The notes under the pieces are model-generated. The model saw nothing but the letters and a program-made list of their open reading frames with translations. It was not told where the DNA came from and made no database searches. From assembly GCA_937924505.1 (NCBI GenBank), contig CALDSR010000034.1, positions 1-19,762 on the forward strand: a stretch of DNA of 19,762 nucleotides, read 5' to 3'. Position 1 is the stretch's first letter; each line of letters begins with the position of its first letter. A program made the position numbers and the translations under genes. Shown here piece after piece: positions 7,037 to 15,901 of the stretch. The stretch is from an uncultured Granulosicoccus sp. Its GTDB lineage: Bacteria > Pseudomonadota > Gammaproteobacteria > Granulosicoccales > Granulosicoccaceae.

Positions 7037-8212
7037 CTACTTGTATGGGTCTGCCGCATCACGCAAACCATCGCCGAGAAAATTGAAAGCCAAAATAACC
7101 AGTATGACGGGCACTACCGGGTAAAGCAGCCACGGATACAAGGCGATAATATTGATACTCCGGGCCTCTGTCAGCAGAATCCCCCAACTGGTAAGTGGCG
7201 GTCGCAAACCGATGCCAAGAAAACTCAAGGCCGTTTCACCGAGAATCATACCTGGCACGGTCAAGGTAGCGCTGGCAATCAGATGCGACATGAATCCGGG
7301 AATAAGATGGCGGCCGATAATACGTCCACTTTTGGCACCCAGCAGTTGCGCAGCGAGTACATAGTCTTCCTCGCGCAGCGATAACAACTTTGAGCGCACT
7401 GCACGTGCAAGCCCTGTCCAGTCAAGCAAACTAAGTATGACGGTGATACCCACATAAACCAGTATGGGGCTCCAGGTTAATGGAATGATGGTAGCCAATG
7501 CCATCCACAACGGAATGCTTGGTATTGACTGCAATACCTCTGTCATTCGTTGCACCAGCATATCGAAAACACCCCCGCGATAACCCGCGATACCACCGAT
7601 AACAATACCGAGTATAAAGCTCAGCATAACGCCCAGAATACCAATGGTCAGTGAGATCCTGGCACCGTAAATAATGCGTGATAACACATCACGCCCAAGA
7701 CGATCAGTACCGAGTAGAAACAGATGCCCACCGGCGGCTGGACATACCAGATGAACATCCGTTTCGATCAGATTCCAGAACTTGTAGGAATCACCGCGAC
7801 AGAAATATCGTAACGGTTGAACATCAGCCTTGTTGTCCGAGTAGTTACGTCGCAGCGTTGTCATGTCAAGTGTCATCACCTGACCGTAGGTGTAAGGACG
7901 AACCAGCTTGCCGTCACGAAATATATGCACAGAAGCCGGTGGGGCGTAGATGAACTCGGTGTGGCGGGTATGCAGGTTATACGGTGCCAGAAACTCACTG
8001 ATAAGAATCGACAGATAGATCACTATCAGGAATATGCCGGATACCAAGGCAACCTTGTGCTGTCGAAAATACCACCACATGAGACGCATCTGCGATGCAT
8101 GGGCAAGCGGCCCCTCATACCCATCAGCGGTTTCGGCAGCCTGCGGATCGTACGGCACATCGGAGATAAAGTGCTCAAGCGGCTCACCTGGCTTTGGCAA
8201 TGGCGACTTCAT
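7037..8212 (-). CDS. Oligopeptide-type ABC importer permease (DppC/OppC family)
   Basis: The 391-residue inner-membrane protein follows the OppC/DppC plan: a hydrophilic N-terminus of about 50 residues, a first membrane helix at about 54-74, then LGTDRLGRDVLSRIIYGARISL (167-188), which is a hallmark of the family. The remaining helices follow, with the EAA coupling loop at about 269-306 (ARAVRSKLL, EEDYVLAAQLLGAK). The loop after the first helix is enlarged to about 90 residues (75-166) and contains two cysteines, Cys138 and Cys157, that could pair in the periplasm. It forms the channel with the neighbouring permease and is driven by the fused ATPase at 11117-13030. Its ATG overlaps the upstream stop by four bases (ATGA). 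The substrate is unknown; peptides, opines, metals in complex and oligosaccharides are all carried by this superfamily. Confidence 0.93.
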   Translation of the reverse strand: MKSPLPKPGEPLEHFISDVPYDPQAAETADGYEGPLAHASQMRLMWWYFRQHKVALVSGIFLIVIYLSILISEFLAPYNLHTRHTEFIYAPPASVHIFRDGKLVRPYTYGQVMTLDMTTLRRNYSDNKADVQPLRYFCRGDSYKFWNLIETDVHLVCPAAGGHLFLLGTDRLGRDVLSRIIYGARISLTIGILGVMLSFILGIVIGGIAGYRGGVFDMLVQRMTEVLQSIPSIPLWMALATIIPLTWSPILVYVGITVILSLLDWTGLARAVRSKLLSLREEDYVLAAQLLGAKSGRIIGRHLIPGFMSHLIASATLTVPGMILGETALSFLGIGLRPPLTSWGILLTEARSINIIALYPWLLYPVVPVILVILAFNFLGDGLRDAADPYK

Positions 8213-9207
8213 TTATGCCGTCCTGCACCAAAGCGAATACGTGGATCCAGCAATGCCAGTGCAATATCCGACACCAATACACCAACAACTGTCAGGAAAG
8301 CCAGAAACATCAGGAAGGATCCAGCAAGATACATATCCTGACTTTGCAATGCCTTGATCAACATCGGACCAGTGGTTTCGAGCGACAGCACGATGGCGGT
8401 AACTTCAGCGCCAGAGATAACCGCCGGCAAGATGGATCCGATATCCGAGATGAAAAAATTCAAAGCCATCCGCAACGGGTACTTGGTCAACACCTTCATC
8501 GGCTTCAGACCTTTGGACCGTGCAGTAACCACATATTGTTTGCGCAGTTCATCAAGCAGGTTTGCACGTAGGCGTCGAATCATTGCCGCCGTGCCTGCCG
8601 TTCCGATAATCAACACCGGTATCCACAAGTGTTCGAGTATCGAGACAAATTTATCCCAGGACATCGGCTGGTTGAAATACTGCTGATCCATCAGATGCCC
8701 GATGGAGGTACCGAACCAGATGTTGGCCAGATACATCATCACAAGGGCGAGAATAAAATTCGGAACTGCAATGCCGATCATGCCGACGAAAGTCAGCCCG
8801 TAGTCGCCCCAACTGTATTGATGCGTGGCAGAGTAAATACCGATTGGAAAGGCAATCAACCAGGTGAAAGCGATGGTTACAACAGACACCATAATGGTTA
8901 ACCAAAGCCGGTCGCCTACGACTTCGTTAACCGGGAGCCTGTACTCGAACGAATAACCGAAGTCACCAACGAGCATGCCGGTCAACCAATGAAAATAGCG
9001 AACTACCATTGGTTGATCAAAACCATAGCGCTCCTTGAGTTCTTCGATTTCAGCCAGGTCAGCCGTCTCACCCATGGCGCGAAGCTCCGCCACATAGCTC
9101 TCGAAATAGTCACCGGGAGGTAACTCGATGATTGTGAAAACCAATGCGGAAATGATCAACAATGTCGGGATCATGGTGATGATCCGCCACATGATGTAAC
9201 TTGGCAT
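8209..9207 (-). CDS. Oligopeptide-type ABC importer permease (DppB/OppB family)
   Basis: The 332-residue protein begins with MWRIITMIPTLLIISALVF, the usual first helix of OppB/DppB permeases, followed by the periplasmic segment with ERYGFDQPMVVRYFHWL and GDFGYSF, which mark the family. The EAA loop lies at about 221-249 (QYVVTARSKGLKPMKVL). The reading frame stays open up to 9396, but the extra 63 residues are polar, unlike the family, and lie inside the preceding gene; the ATG at 9207, two bases after the upstream TAA, fits family length. It pairs with the permease at 7037-8212 to form the membrane channel. The spacer between helix one and the RYGFD element is about 30 residues and acidic (SYVAELRAMGETADLAEIEEL), as in a subset of such permeases. 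Confidence 0.93.
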   Translation of the reverse strand: MPSYIMWRIITMIPTLLIISALVFTIIELPPGDYFESYVAELRAMGETADLAEIEELKERYGFDQPMVVRYFHWLTGMLVGDFGYSFEYRLPVNEVVGDRLWLTIMVSVVTIAFTWLIAFPIGIYSATHQYSWGDYGLTFVGMIGIAVPNFILALVMMYLANIWFGTSIGHLMDQQYFNQPMSWDKFVSILEHLWIPVLIIGTAGTAAMIRRLRANLLDELRKQYVVTARSKGLKPMKVLTKYPLRMALNFFISDIGSILPAVISGAEVTAIVLSLETTGPMLIKALQSQDMYLAGSFLMFLAFLTVVGVLVSDIALALLDPRIRFGAGRHK

Positions 9208-9209
9208 CG

Positions 9210-11120
9210 TTACGTCTTCTCGTACCAAAAAGTATCGGGCATGTGGACACCGAGATAACTTGTCGGTGAGAATCCATACAAACCACTTTCGGGAATGTTG
9301 CGCAAGTGAGCGGAACGAACAAGTGGCTGCAATCCACCGTTGACAGTGCCGATGGAAAAAACCTGATCGGTATAGATCGATAGCATACGATCCCATATCT
9401 CGGCGCGCTGCTCAGTGTTCACCGAGTTCATCCATTGATCAAGCAGAGCTTGCAGCTCCATCACCGCTGGCAAGTCACACGGTTGACCTTGCGTCTTGCC
9501 CGACATGTGGTGTAAGCCCCAGATGGGCCACTGCAGCTGATCGTTACTCGTCGGTGCCAGTTGTGTAGGCGGCATATCAGCCGAAGCCAGTCCATTATCA
9601 AGCCCCTGGAACACAGACATGGTCACATTGCCGCCCATCGTTCGACTACGAAAAATATCACGTTGCGAAGCACGAACAAACAGCGCTATACCAATCTCCC
9701 TGAAATGATCGGTAATCAATTCAAGTACATCAGTTTCCAGGGTGCTTTCCCCGGCCGATTCGATCGTTATGTCTGCCCGTCTGCCATCGGATAGAATTCG
9801 CGTGCCACTGGGGTCACGTTTCGTCAAACCGACCTCATCAAGCAGTCTGTTCGCCTGTTCAGGATCATATGCCGTCCAGGCGGATGCATACTCTGGTTTG
9901 AACAGAGGACTATCGGGCAACACGGTATCAGCACTCTCATGTGACAACCCGTAGTACAGAACCTGATTAATCTCCCGGCGATTGATGGCAAGTGACATTG
10001 CGCGGCGTACCCGCACATCCTGAAACAGTGCTCGCCAGATGTCATCCTTGCAAGTCAGATTAGGATAGAGCGCGACACTTGAGCCCTGTGTTTTTCGCCA
10101 CAAGCTCACCTTGATCGGAAAACGATTCTCACCTTCCTTGATTAATGTAAAGTCTGGCAGCCCCAGACCAACGCCCTGCAAATCACTCTCGCCTGTCGCT
10201 GTTTTTGCTGCAATGATTTCTGATGAGCTCACCCCAAGCTGAATTTTGTCGACGTAAGGCAACTGCTTTCCGTTTTCGTCCACACGATGAAAATAAGGAT
10301 TCCGTACAAAGATAAATTGCTCCGACGGCGATTGAGTTGTCGGACGCCATGCCTCAAGGGTTGGCAGGTCAGGATTTTCAGGCCGGTTCTGCCGGGACAA
10401 CTTCCGGTGCAGACCAACCCAGTCGTCAACGCGGAACTTCTCAATGTACTCAGCAAGTTTTTCAGGCGTTTGATAGCGTGCATGAAACCGTCGCATATAC
10501 GCTGCGGGCAACATCAAGGTCTGTGGTATCGGTGCTGCAAGCCTGCTCAGAAACTGCGGATTGGGCTTACTCCAGGAATAGCGAACAGTCAGTGGGTCAA
10601 GAACCTCGAACGTCGCCACCTCACCGTCCACTTTCAGGTTTACTGGCGGCCCGCCTCTGAGGTAGTCCGTATTCAGGATGACATCTTCCCAGAAATAGCG
10701 AAAATCATCTGCAGTGAACGCACTACCATCCGACCAACGATGCCCGTCACGCAGCTCAAAGGTAAAGATTCGCCCTTCTTCAACAGAAAAGGATTTGAGG
10801 ATATCGGGCTGCAATTGCAATTGCTGGTCATAGCCGATAAGCCGTGAGTAGCTGTTTATGGGCACGTAACGGATGTCTTTCTGACGACCGATCAACATAC
10901 GCACCGTACCACCGTGTTGACCGGGCTCTCGCCCCATGTCATGAACATTTACGATACGCGGGTTTTTCGGCAGTCGATCGGACAGTTTCGGCAGCTCTCC
11001 GTTAGCAATCTGTTCCTTTAGAAATGGCGAATCCCCTGTTGATTCATCTGCAGCTAATGGCAAAGATGCAACTACCGTACTACCGGCAAGAAGTCCGAGA
11101 AATTTACGTCGGCTTGTCAT
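9210..11120 (-). CDS. Tat-exported substrate-binding protein of oligopeptide-type ABC importer (SBP_bac_5)
   Basis: The 636-residue protein starts with a twin-arginine signal, SRRKFLGLLAG (residues 3-13), then a hydrophobic stretch ending SLPLAADES, so cleavage near residue 23-24 is likely. The mature part shows the class C solute-binding fold: FTFELRDGHRWSDGSAFTADDF with the following YFWEDV, then RRAMSLAINRREIN and later the lobe two segments. It is about 100 residues longer than typical DppA/OppA proteins. Tat export suggests it folds, perhaps with a cofactor, before leaving the cytoplasm. Its ATG overlaps the ATPase stop by four bases (ATGA), and it precedes the two permeases, so the four genes form a complete importer. 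The ligand cannot be read from the sequence; the linked glycan genes make a peptide- or sugar-containing envelope fragment a reasonable guess. Confidence 0.94.
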   Translation of the reverse strand: MTSRRKFLGLLAGSTVVASLPLAADESTGDSPFLKEQIANGELPKLSDRLPKNPRIVNVHDMGREPGQHGGTVRMLIGRQKDIRYVPINSYSRLIGYDQQLQLQPDILKSFSVEEGRIFTFELRDGHRWSDGSAFTADDFRYFWEDVILNTDYLRGGPPVNLKVDGEVATFEVLDPLTVRYSWSKPNPQFLSRLAAPIPQTLMLPAAYMRRFHARYQTPEKLAEYIEKFRVDDWVGLHRKLSRQNRPENPDLPTLEAWRPTTQSPSEQFIFVRNPYFHRVDENGKQLPYVDKIQLGVSSSEIIAAKTATGESDLQGVGLGLPDFTLIKEGENRFPIKVSLWRKTQGSSVALYPNLTCKDDIWRALFQDVRVRRAMSLAINRREINQVLYYGLSHESADTVLPDSPLFKPEYASAWTAYDPEQANRLLDEVGLTKRDPSGTRILSDGRRADITIESAGESTLETDVLELITDHFREIGIALFVRASQRDIFRSRTMGGNVTMSVFQGLDNGLASADMPPTQLAPTSNDQLQWPIWGLHHMSGKTQGQPCDLPAVMELQALLDQWMNSVNTEQRAEIWDRMLSIYTDQVFSIGTVNGGLQPLVRSAHLRNIPESGLYGFSPTSYLGVHMPDTFWYEKT

Positions 11121-13030
11121 TGTCGTAATTCCTGAAAGTCGGCGCCGCTGCGCGCCAACACAAAATGATCATCACCGAGATCAAGCGTCGCGAGCTGATC
11201 TGATGCATCATCATCACGAAAGGCGTCCGCCCAAAGTAACGATGAGGTTGAACTCATTTCGCCGGCGGTGGCGAAATCCAGCGGTCGGTCGAGATCCGGA
11301 AACGGTACGGCATCCATCAGTGATTTCGTGTACGGATGTACCGGGTCCTTCATGATGACTTCTCGAGGCGCCAATTCGACAATCTTGCCCGCCCACATGA
11401 CCGCGACCCTATCAGCCATATAATCGACAACCGCAAGGTTGTGGGAAATGAACAGATAGGTCAAACCCATATCGGTCTGCAAATCCTTCAGCAGATTCAA
11501 AACTTGCGCCTGAACAGAGACATCCAGTGCCGATACCGGTTCATCGCAAATAATCAGACTTGGGGCGACCGCCAATGATCGCGCTATACCGATGCGCTGA
11601 CGCTGCCCGCCGGAAAAACTGTGGGGGTATCGTTGCAAGGCATTGGCACCGAGACCAACCGCATTAAGCAAGGCCATTGTCGCCGTATTGCGTTGTTCGC
11701 GCGTACCGCGCTCGTGAATGTCGAACGGCTCTTTCAGTATGTTGCCAACCGACATACGGGGCGACAGTGACGAGATGGGATCTTGAAAGACCATCTGAAT
11801 CTTTGCCCGCAGCGCCTTGAGCTCTTCACCACGCAGACCGAGCACATCAACCGGTCCACTCCCATCATCAAAGGTAACGCTGCCGGTATCCGGCTGGATC
11901 GCATGCATCAGAATCTTGGACAAGGTTGACTTGCCACAGCCACTCTCACCGACCAGCCCCAGACATTCACCACGGCGAATATCAAAGCTCACGCCATCAA
12001 CCGCAGGACGAGGTTTGTCCGCATCAAGAACCTTCCACTCCTGTTTTCGAGTGTAAAAGGTTTTACTGAGATTCTTGACTGACAGAATGACATCAGGTTT
12101 TGGTCCTTCTACCCGCGCAGGCGCCGACAATTTATCCAACAGATGATCGACATTGGTTTCAATATCGCGCAGTGGCTTGAGCCGCTGATCGCGAGGCATG
12201 CCAAAATCCGGTATCGCCGCCATCAGGCCTTTCAGATATGGATGACCCGGTGCACGAAAAATGGCGTCAACCGGACCCGACTCCATGATTTCGCCGCGAT
12301 AGATAACCGATACCTCGTCTGCCATGTTTGCGACGACGCCCAGATCATGAGTGATCAACAAGACAGCCATCTTGAGGCGTGATTGAAGATCCCGTAGCAA
12401 GTTCAGAATTTGCGCCTGAATGGTTACATCGAGCGCGGTGGTGGGTTCATCGGCAATCAGCAAGGCCGGCTCGCAGACCAAGGCCATGGCAATCATGGCG
12501 CGTTGCCGCATTCCGCCGGACAGCTCGAACGAGTACATGTCGAACACTTTGTCGGGTTGTTCAAATCCCACCTGCGCCAGCATTTCCTCGCAGCGCCTAC
12601 GTTGCTCGGCGGGTGTCAGTACGGTGTGTTGGCGCAAGTTCTCGGATATCTGGTCACCGATGGTATGCAGCGGCGAAAAGGAGGTCATCGGCTCCTGAAA
12701 TATCATGCCGATTCGACCGCCACGAATTGATCGAATCTTTCGACCATCGCGCGGCAGTTGCACGGTGTCGCAGGTAGCGTCAGGATCGAGCGGGTCGGTA
12801 AAAAGCACTTTCCCCGAGACTTCGGCAAATTCTGGCTGCAGGCCCATGACAACCTGGCTGATCACCGATTTACCAGAACCGGACTCCCCGACCAACGCCG
12901 TCACCCTGCCCGGCAATACTCGCAGGCTAGCCCCTTTGACCGCCTTGATACGACCGCCGGGCATCGGAAAAGTCACTTCAAGATTCTCGATCCGAAGCAA
13001 ATCTGAATTTGAATTCGGCTGATCAGGCAT
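11117..13030 (-). CDS. Fused two-domain ATPase of oligopeptide-type ABC importer (DppD-DppF / YejF-like)
   Basis: The 637-residue protein holds two complete ABC ATPase domains in one chain, as in YejF and GsiA. Domain one has Walker A GESGSGKS (48-55), signature LSGGM (170-174), Walker B Asp194-Glu195 and His228. Domain two has GESGCGKS (361-368), FSGGQ (472-476), Asp496-Glu497 and His530. Each domain ends with the oligopeptide-type extension (GHPYLKGLM at about 262-270, VHPYTKSLM at about 564-572). All catalytic residues are intact, in clear contrast to the degenerate ABC protein at 628-3312. The ATG at 13030 has AGGG just upstream and is the first gene of the long minus-strand run. A tail of about 60 residues after domain two is acidic and of unknown purpose. 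Confidence 0.95.
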   Translation of the reverse strand: MPDQPNSNSDLLRIENLEVTFPMPGGRIKAVKGASLRVLPGRVTALVGESGSGKSVISQVVMGLQPEFAEVSGKVLFTDPLDPDATCDTVQLPRDGRKIRSIRGGRIGMIFQEPMTSFSPLHTIGDQISENLRQHTVLTPAEQRRRCEEMLAQVGFEQPDKVFDMYSFELSGGMRQRAMIAMALVCEPALLIADEPTTALDVTIQAQILNLLRDLQSRLKMAVLLITHDLGVVANMADEVSVIYRGEIMESGPVDAIFRAPGHPYLKGLMAAIPDFGMPRDQRLKPLRDIETNVDHLLDKLSAPARVEGPKPDVILSVKNLSKTFYTRKQEWKVLDADKPRPAVDGVSFDIRRGECLGLVGESGCGKSTLSKILMHAIQPDTGSVTFDDGSGPVDVLGLRGEELKALRAKIQMVFQDPISSLSPRMSVGNILKEPFDIHERGTREQRNTATMALLNAVGLGANALQRYPHSFSGGQRQRIGIARSLAVAPSLIICDEPVSALDVSVQAQVLNLLKDLQTDMGLTYLFISHNLAVVDYMADRVAVMWAGKIVELAPREVIMKDPVHPYTKSLMDAVPFPDLDRPLDFATAGEMSSTSSLLWADAFRDDDASDQLATLDLGDDHFVLARSGADFQELRQ

Positions 13031-13125
13031 AACCCTGCTGGAACATTGCGGTTGTCGGGCTCGCTACTGTTGTCAGGTCAAGATAACATGAGCTGATCCT
13101 TGCGGTTCGCTATTCCGAAAGAAAC
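13031..13125. promoter_or_regulatory. Divergent intergenic region, expected promoters for both flanking units
   Basis: Ninety-five bases separate the starts of the importer/glycan run (minus) and the GT32-like gene (plus), so both promoters should lie here. On the minus strand a TTGACC hexamer at 13081-13076 resembles a -35 box, but no convincing -10 box follows at the usual spacing. The minus strand also holds CCTGACAACA (13077-13068), which recurs in the other divergent spacer at 15929-15938. No clear hairpin was seen. The promoter role rests on layout rather than on strong motifs. Confidence 0.45.
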
Positions 13126-14094
13126 ATGTGTGCTAAACAACGATTGAACCAACGCCTGGAAGCCGCAGCAAAGTTGCGTCTGTCGGGGCAATTCGACGAA
13201 GCCGACGCCATGCTGACGACCATCGCACAAGATGCCGATGTCGGGGTATTGGGTCATCGCACGTCACTGGGAGTGCCAAGACGCCTGCATTCAGCGCTGC
13301 TGAAGCTGGCCAAGGCTCGAGGTGATACGGTACAACGCGCAGGCTATCAATATCATCTGGTTCCACCCCCGTCTTTGCTGGCTGCCTTCGTGACCTTCAC
13401 GGGCGCAGAACGCAGCGCTATGGTGACGGTAAATCGTGAACCCGTTCCGCGCAAGATCCATCAAATATGGATTGGCCCGAATCCACCACCGGCGACGGCT
13501 GCCTGGTCGAAGCACGCCGCACGCCACGGCTACGACTATCGCTTATGGCAAGAGCAAGACTTAGTCGAACTCGGACTCGAAAACCATCCGATGTACAGCG
13601 ACATGATTTCTCGCGGTGATTTCCCTGGCGCCGTTGATGTTGCCCGCTATGTGATCCTGGAAAAAATCGGTGGTATCTATCTCGATTGCGACTGGTATCC
13701 AGCCCGCAATGATGTGAGCTTTCACGATCTTCTACCGTTGATCGGCCTGACGACCATGGCCGAAGACATCCCGCGAAACACCGGTAAAGGTGGCTTGCTA
13801 CTGGCAAACTCTGTATTGGCATCGCCACCCGACCATCCGGTCTTTACGCGACTGCTCGACGCACTGAATAATGTGATGACAGTTTTGCCCAATGCCCCCG
13901 CATGGTGGACCACCGGACCGCTGATTTTTACCCTGATGAGCCGCGGCGGCACGGTCACGCTTGCTGATGCAGATTTTGTCGCTGGTGCATTGCCGCAAGA
14001 TACGCCGTTGCGCGACGTCGAACAATGGTGCCAACAGGCTGAAGCTGAGGACAAGGGAATGTTGCTGTTGTGGAAATCATGGGTCTGGCCGTAA
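13126..14094 (+). CDS. GT32-like glycosyltransferase with DXD motif
   Basis: The 322-residue protein contains the Gly_transf_sug/OCH1-like (GT32) domain from about residue 105. IPRKIHQIWIG-type entry is seen as VPRKIHQIWIGPNPPP (107-122), followed by YDYRLWQEQD, then DVARYVILEKIGGIYLDCDWYP, where Asp187-Cys188-Asp189 is the metal and nucleotide-sugar binding DXD. Later GPLIFTLM fits the C-terminal half. The first 100 residues are an extension rich in Ala, Leu and Arg with no recognised domain. The ATG at 13126 has only a weak GAAAGAA purine stretch upstream. It is transcribed away from the importer run, and its last 18 bases overlap the end of the convergent deacetylase gene. It likely adds a hexose in the same glycan pathway; the acceptor is unknown. 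Confidence 0.88.
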   Translation: MCAKQRLNQRLEAAAKLRLSGQFDEADAMLTTIAQDADVGVLGHRTSLGVPRRLHSALLKLAKARGDTVQRAGYQYHLVPPPSLLAAFVTFTGAERSAMVTVNREPVPRKIHQIWIGPNPPPATAAWSKHAARHGYDYRLWQEQDLVELGLENHPMYSDMISRGDFPGAVDVARYVILEKIGGIYLDCDWYPARNDVSFHDLLPLIGLTTMAEDIPRNTGKGGLLLANSVLASPPDHPVFTRLLDALNNVMTVLPNAPAWWTTGPLIFTLMSRGGTVTLADADFVAGALPQDTPLRDVEQWCQQAEAEDKGMLLLWKSWVWP

Positions 14095-14811
14095 CACTGG
14101 CAATAGATCATCGATACGCATCCAGGTGACGCCACCGTTGCCTGTCGTCGTCGCAAACAATTGTTCAAGAAATGCCCAGACTCTGTCATCGTGCACCAGG
14201 TGATGCGTCAGTATGCCAATGGGTTCATTCGAGCTGCGCAGTTGCTTGACCAATTCAATCTCAAGTTCGGATGTCGCGCGACCACCCCGTGTTCCTTTCC
14301 AGTCGATGACATCGACATGGGTATTCATCACAGCAATATTTTCCGATGATTGCGAACCAAACGTGGACAAGCCGCGAAAACCAATTGCAGTCAATTGCTT
14401 TACGAGCACAGCATCAATTCGATTCCAGGGCGGCACCAACAAGGGTACGAATCGTTTTCCATACAGGCGAGAAAGATAACTCAAGCCTTGCGACAGCTCA
14501 TCAAGGACCAAGGGAGCTGGACGGTGCAATCCAAGCTCCTGCTTCTTTTCGTTGCTGGGTGCGTGATTCTGATGCGACCATCCATGCACAGCAACACTCA
14601 CCCGGTCTTCTCGCGCCAGACGATCGGCCAGTGCATCGCTTGACGACGCTGGAATCGAAGCAATGGTCAGCGGCACCTCGTATACATCAGCCAACGCCAG
14701 CAACTGCTCAAGCTTGGAGGTCGGCTCTACTGCATCATCATCACGCAACCAGAATTGCACGGGCGCGCCCGTTTCGACACGTTCATTCAATGTCTCAAGC
14801 AATAGTTTCAT
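14077..14811 (-). CDS. Polysaccharide deacetylase-like protein
   Basis: The 244-residue protein has a NodB-like arrangement. FWLRDDDA (Asp24-26) stands for the first motif, VAVHGWSHQNH (His76, His80, His83) for the metal-binding histidine motif, PPWNRI (127-132) for the arginine-containing third motif, and ILTHHLVHDD (His203, His204, His207) for the late histidine. Such enzymes remove acetyl groups from N-acetylated sugars with the help of a divalent metal. No signal peptide is seen, so it may act on a cytoplasmic, lipid-linked intermediate before export. The ATG at 14811 has GAGGGA seven bases upstream and overlaps the end of the GT4 gene by 17 bases, so the two are coupled. A paralogue is cut by the left window edge. 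Confidence 0.88.
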   Translation of the reverse strand: MKLLLETLNERVETGAPVQFWLRDDDAVEPTSKLEQLLALADVYEVPLTIASIPASSSDALADRLAREDRVSVAVHGWSHQNHAPSNEKKQELGLHRPAPLVLDELSQGLSYLSRLYGKRFVPLLVPPWNRIDAVLVKQLTAIGFRGLSTFGSQSSENIAVMNTHVDVIDWKGTRGGRATSELEIELVKQLRSSNEPIGILTHHLVHDDRVWAFLEQLFATTTGNGGVTWMRIDDLLPVLRPDP

Positions 14812-15901
14812 TCAACAATCCCTCAAGAACTCGGCTTGCCATCGCCAGACTGTGTTTGTCCTGCACGTGAAGCCGAGCCTTGACAGACATGTCCAGGCGC
14901 TCTTGCGTGTTCACTATCAGCCTTGCAACAGCCTCAGCATAAGCCATCACATCACCCACCGGCGTCAGAAAACCACTGTAGCCCGAATCGACAACCTCGG
15001 GAACACCCGCCGTATCAAAAGCGACGACGGGCAATGCAGCTGCCTGCGCTTCAAGGTAAGCGAGTCCGTAGGCTTCACCACAACCCGGCCAGACAAAAAC
15101 GCTCGACCTTGCGAACAAGACAGCAATGTCATCGCGGCTCAATTGTCCATGCCAGTTGAGTCGATCCGCTGGAAAGTCCGAAAATAATTGATAAACCGCA
15201 TCGCGTTTCGGGCCATCCCCCACGATCGATAATGTCCAGGGCAGATGCAACAATTGACTTAAGGCTGAGGCAAGCATTTCATAACTTTTCAGCTTGTCGC
15301 CGGAACGCATCATCGCAACCGTCACAAGTTCGGGCACGGGGGGAGGATGTGGATCACCCTGGTACGCATCGAGATTTATAAAAGGGCGAAGTGTCGCCAA
15401 TTGGGCATCGGGCACATACCGTTGCAGTCCTGCCCTGTCCCTGGCAGTGAAACAGATATTGACGGCGGCGTCCCTTAGAGAATGCAGAACACGCTCTTGA
15501 GTTGCTTCCCAAATACCGATGGCACGCCTTTGCGAGTAGCTGGCCTCCGCCGTCATATAGGGAATACCGAATTCTTTGCAAAGGATTGGCCCGATTAAGT
15601 CTGGAGACTTGTAATAGGGGTGATAACAGAACCACACTGCGGGTACACCGCTATGCTTCCAGTGATCGCGCAAACGCTGTATTTCAACGCCCGCTTGATG
15701 CTCAAGCTCGGCAAACGCGGTTTGATTACCAGGTTCCTTGACGAAAACTCGCAGTCTTGATGCGATATCGACCGCGAAGCCTGACACATCCAGACAATGG
15801 ATCAGCTGTCGAGCCATCAAGCGGTCGCCAGATGGCGTCGGGTGATCGGCAGGTTTCAACGGTGAATAGAAGGCGATTTTTTTACCAGTCACATCAGTCA
15901 C
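14795..15901 (-). CDS. GT4-family glycosyltransferase
   Basis: The 368-residue protein is a GT-B fold transferase. The N-terminal domain starts IAFYSPLKPADHPTPSGDR, a glycine loop suited to acceptor binding. The C-terminal domain shows LVTVAMMRSGDKLKSYEML, SIVGDGPKRD, and the donor site GCGEAYGLAYLEAQAAALPVVAFDTAGVPEVV with the paired glutamates expected in GT4. The start is a GTG at 15901 with GGA upstream; a second GTG three codons later is possible. It is followed by the deacetylase gene with a 17-base overlap, suggesting that the two act on the same glycan. It is distinct from the GT4 enzyme at 4500-5783, with little resemblance in the N-terminal half. No export signal is seen. Confidence 0.88.
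   Translation of the reverse strand: MTDVTGKKIAFYSPLKPADHPTPSGDRLMARQLIHCLDVSGFAVDIASRLRVFVKEPGNQTAFAELEHQAGVEIQRLRDHWKHSGVPAVWFCYHPYYKSPDLIGPILCKEFGIPYMTAEASYSQRRAIGIWEATQERVLHSLRDAAVNICFTARDRAGLQRYVPDAQLATLRPFINLDAYQGDPHPPPVPELVTVAMMRSGDKLKSYEMLASALSQLLHLPWTLSIVGDGPKRDAVYQLFSDFPADRLNWHGQLSRDDIAVLFARSSVFVWPGCGEAYGLAYLEAQAAALPVVAFDTAGVPEVVDSGYSGFLTPVGDVMAYAEAVARLIVNTQERLDMSVKARLHVQDKHSLAMASRVLEGLLNETIA

Noticed and set aside
7817..8341. Plus-strand open frame of 174 codons across the two permease genes
   Set aside because: It spans the junction of two clear permeases on the other strand and shows no domain of its own.
9208..9396. N-terminal extension of 63 residues for the DppB-type permease
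   Set aside because: The extension is polar, overlaps the conserved end of the binding-protein gene, and family proteins begin at the helix after the ATG at 9207.
10287..10847. Plus-strand open frame of 186 codons inside the binding-protein gene
   Set aside because: The minus strand carries well-conserved SBP_bac_5 sequence across this stretch, so the plus frame is a shadow.
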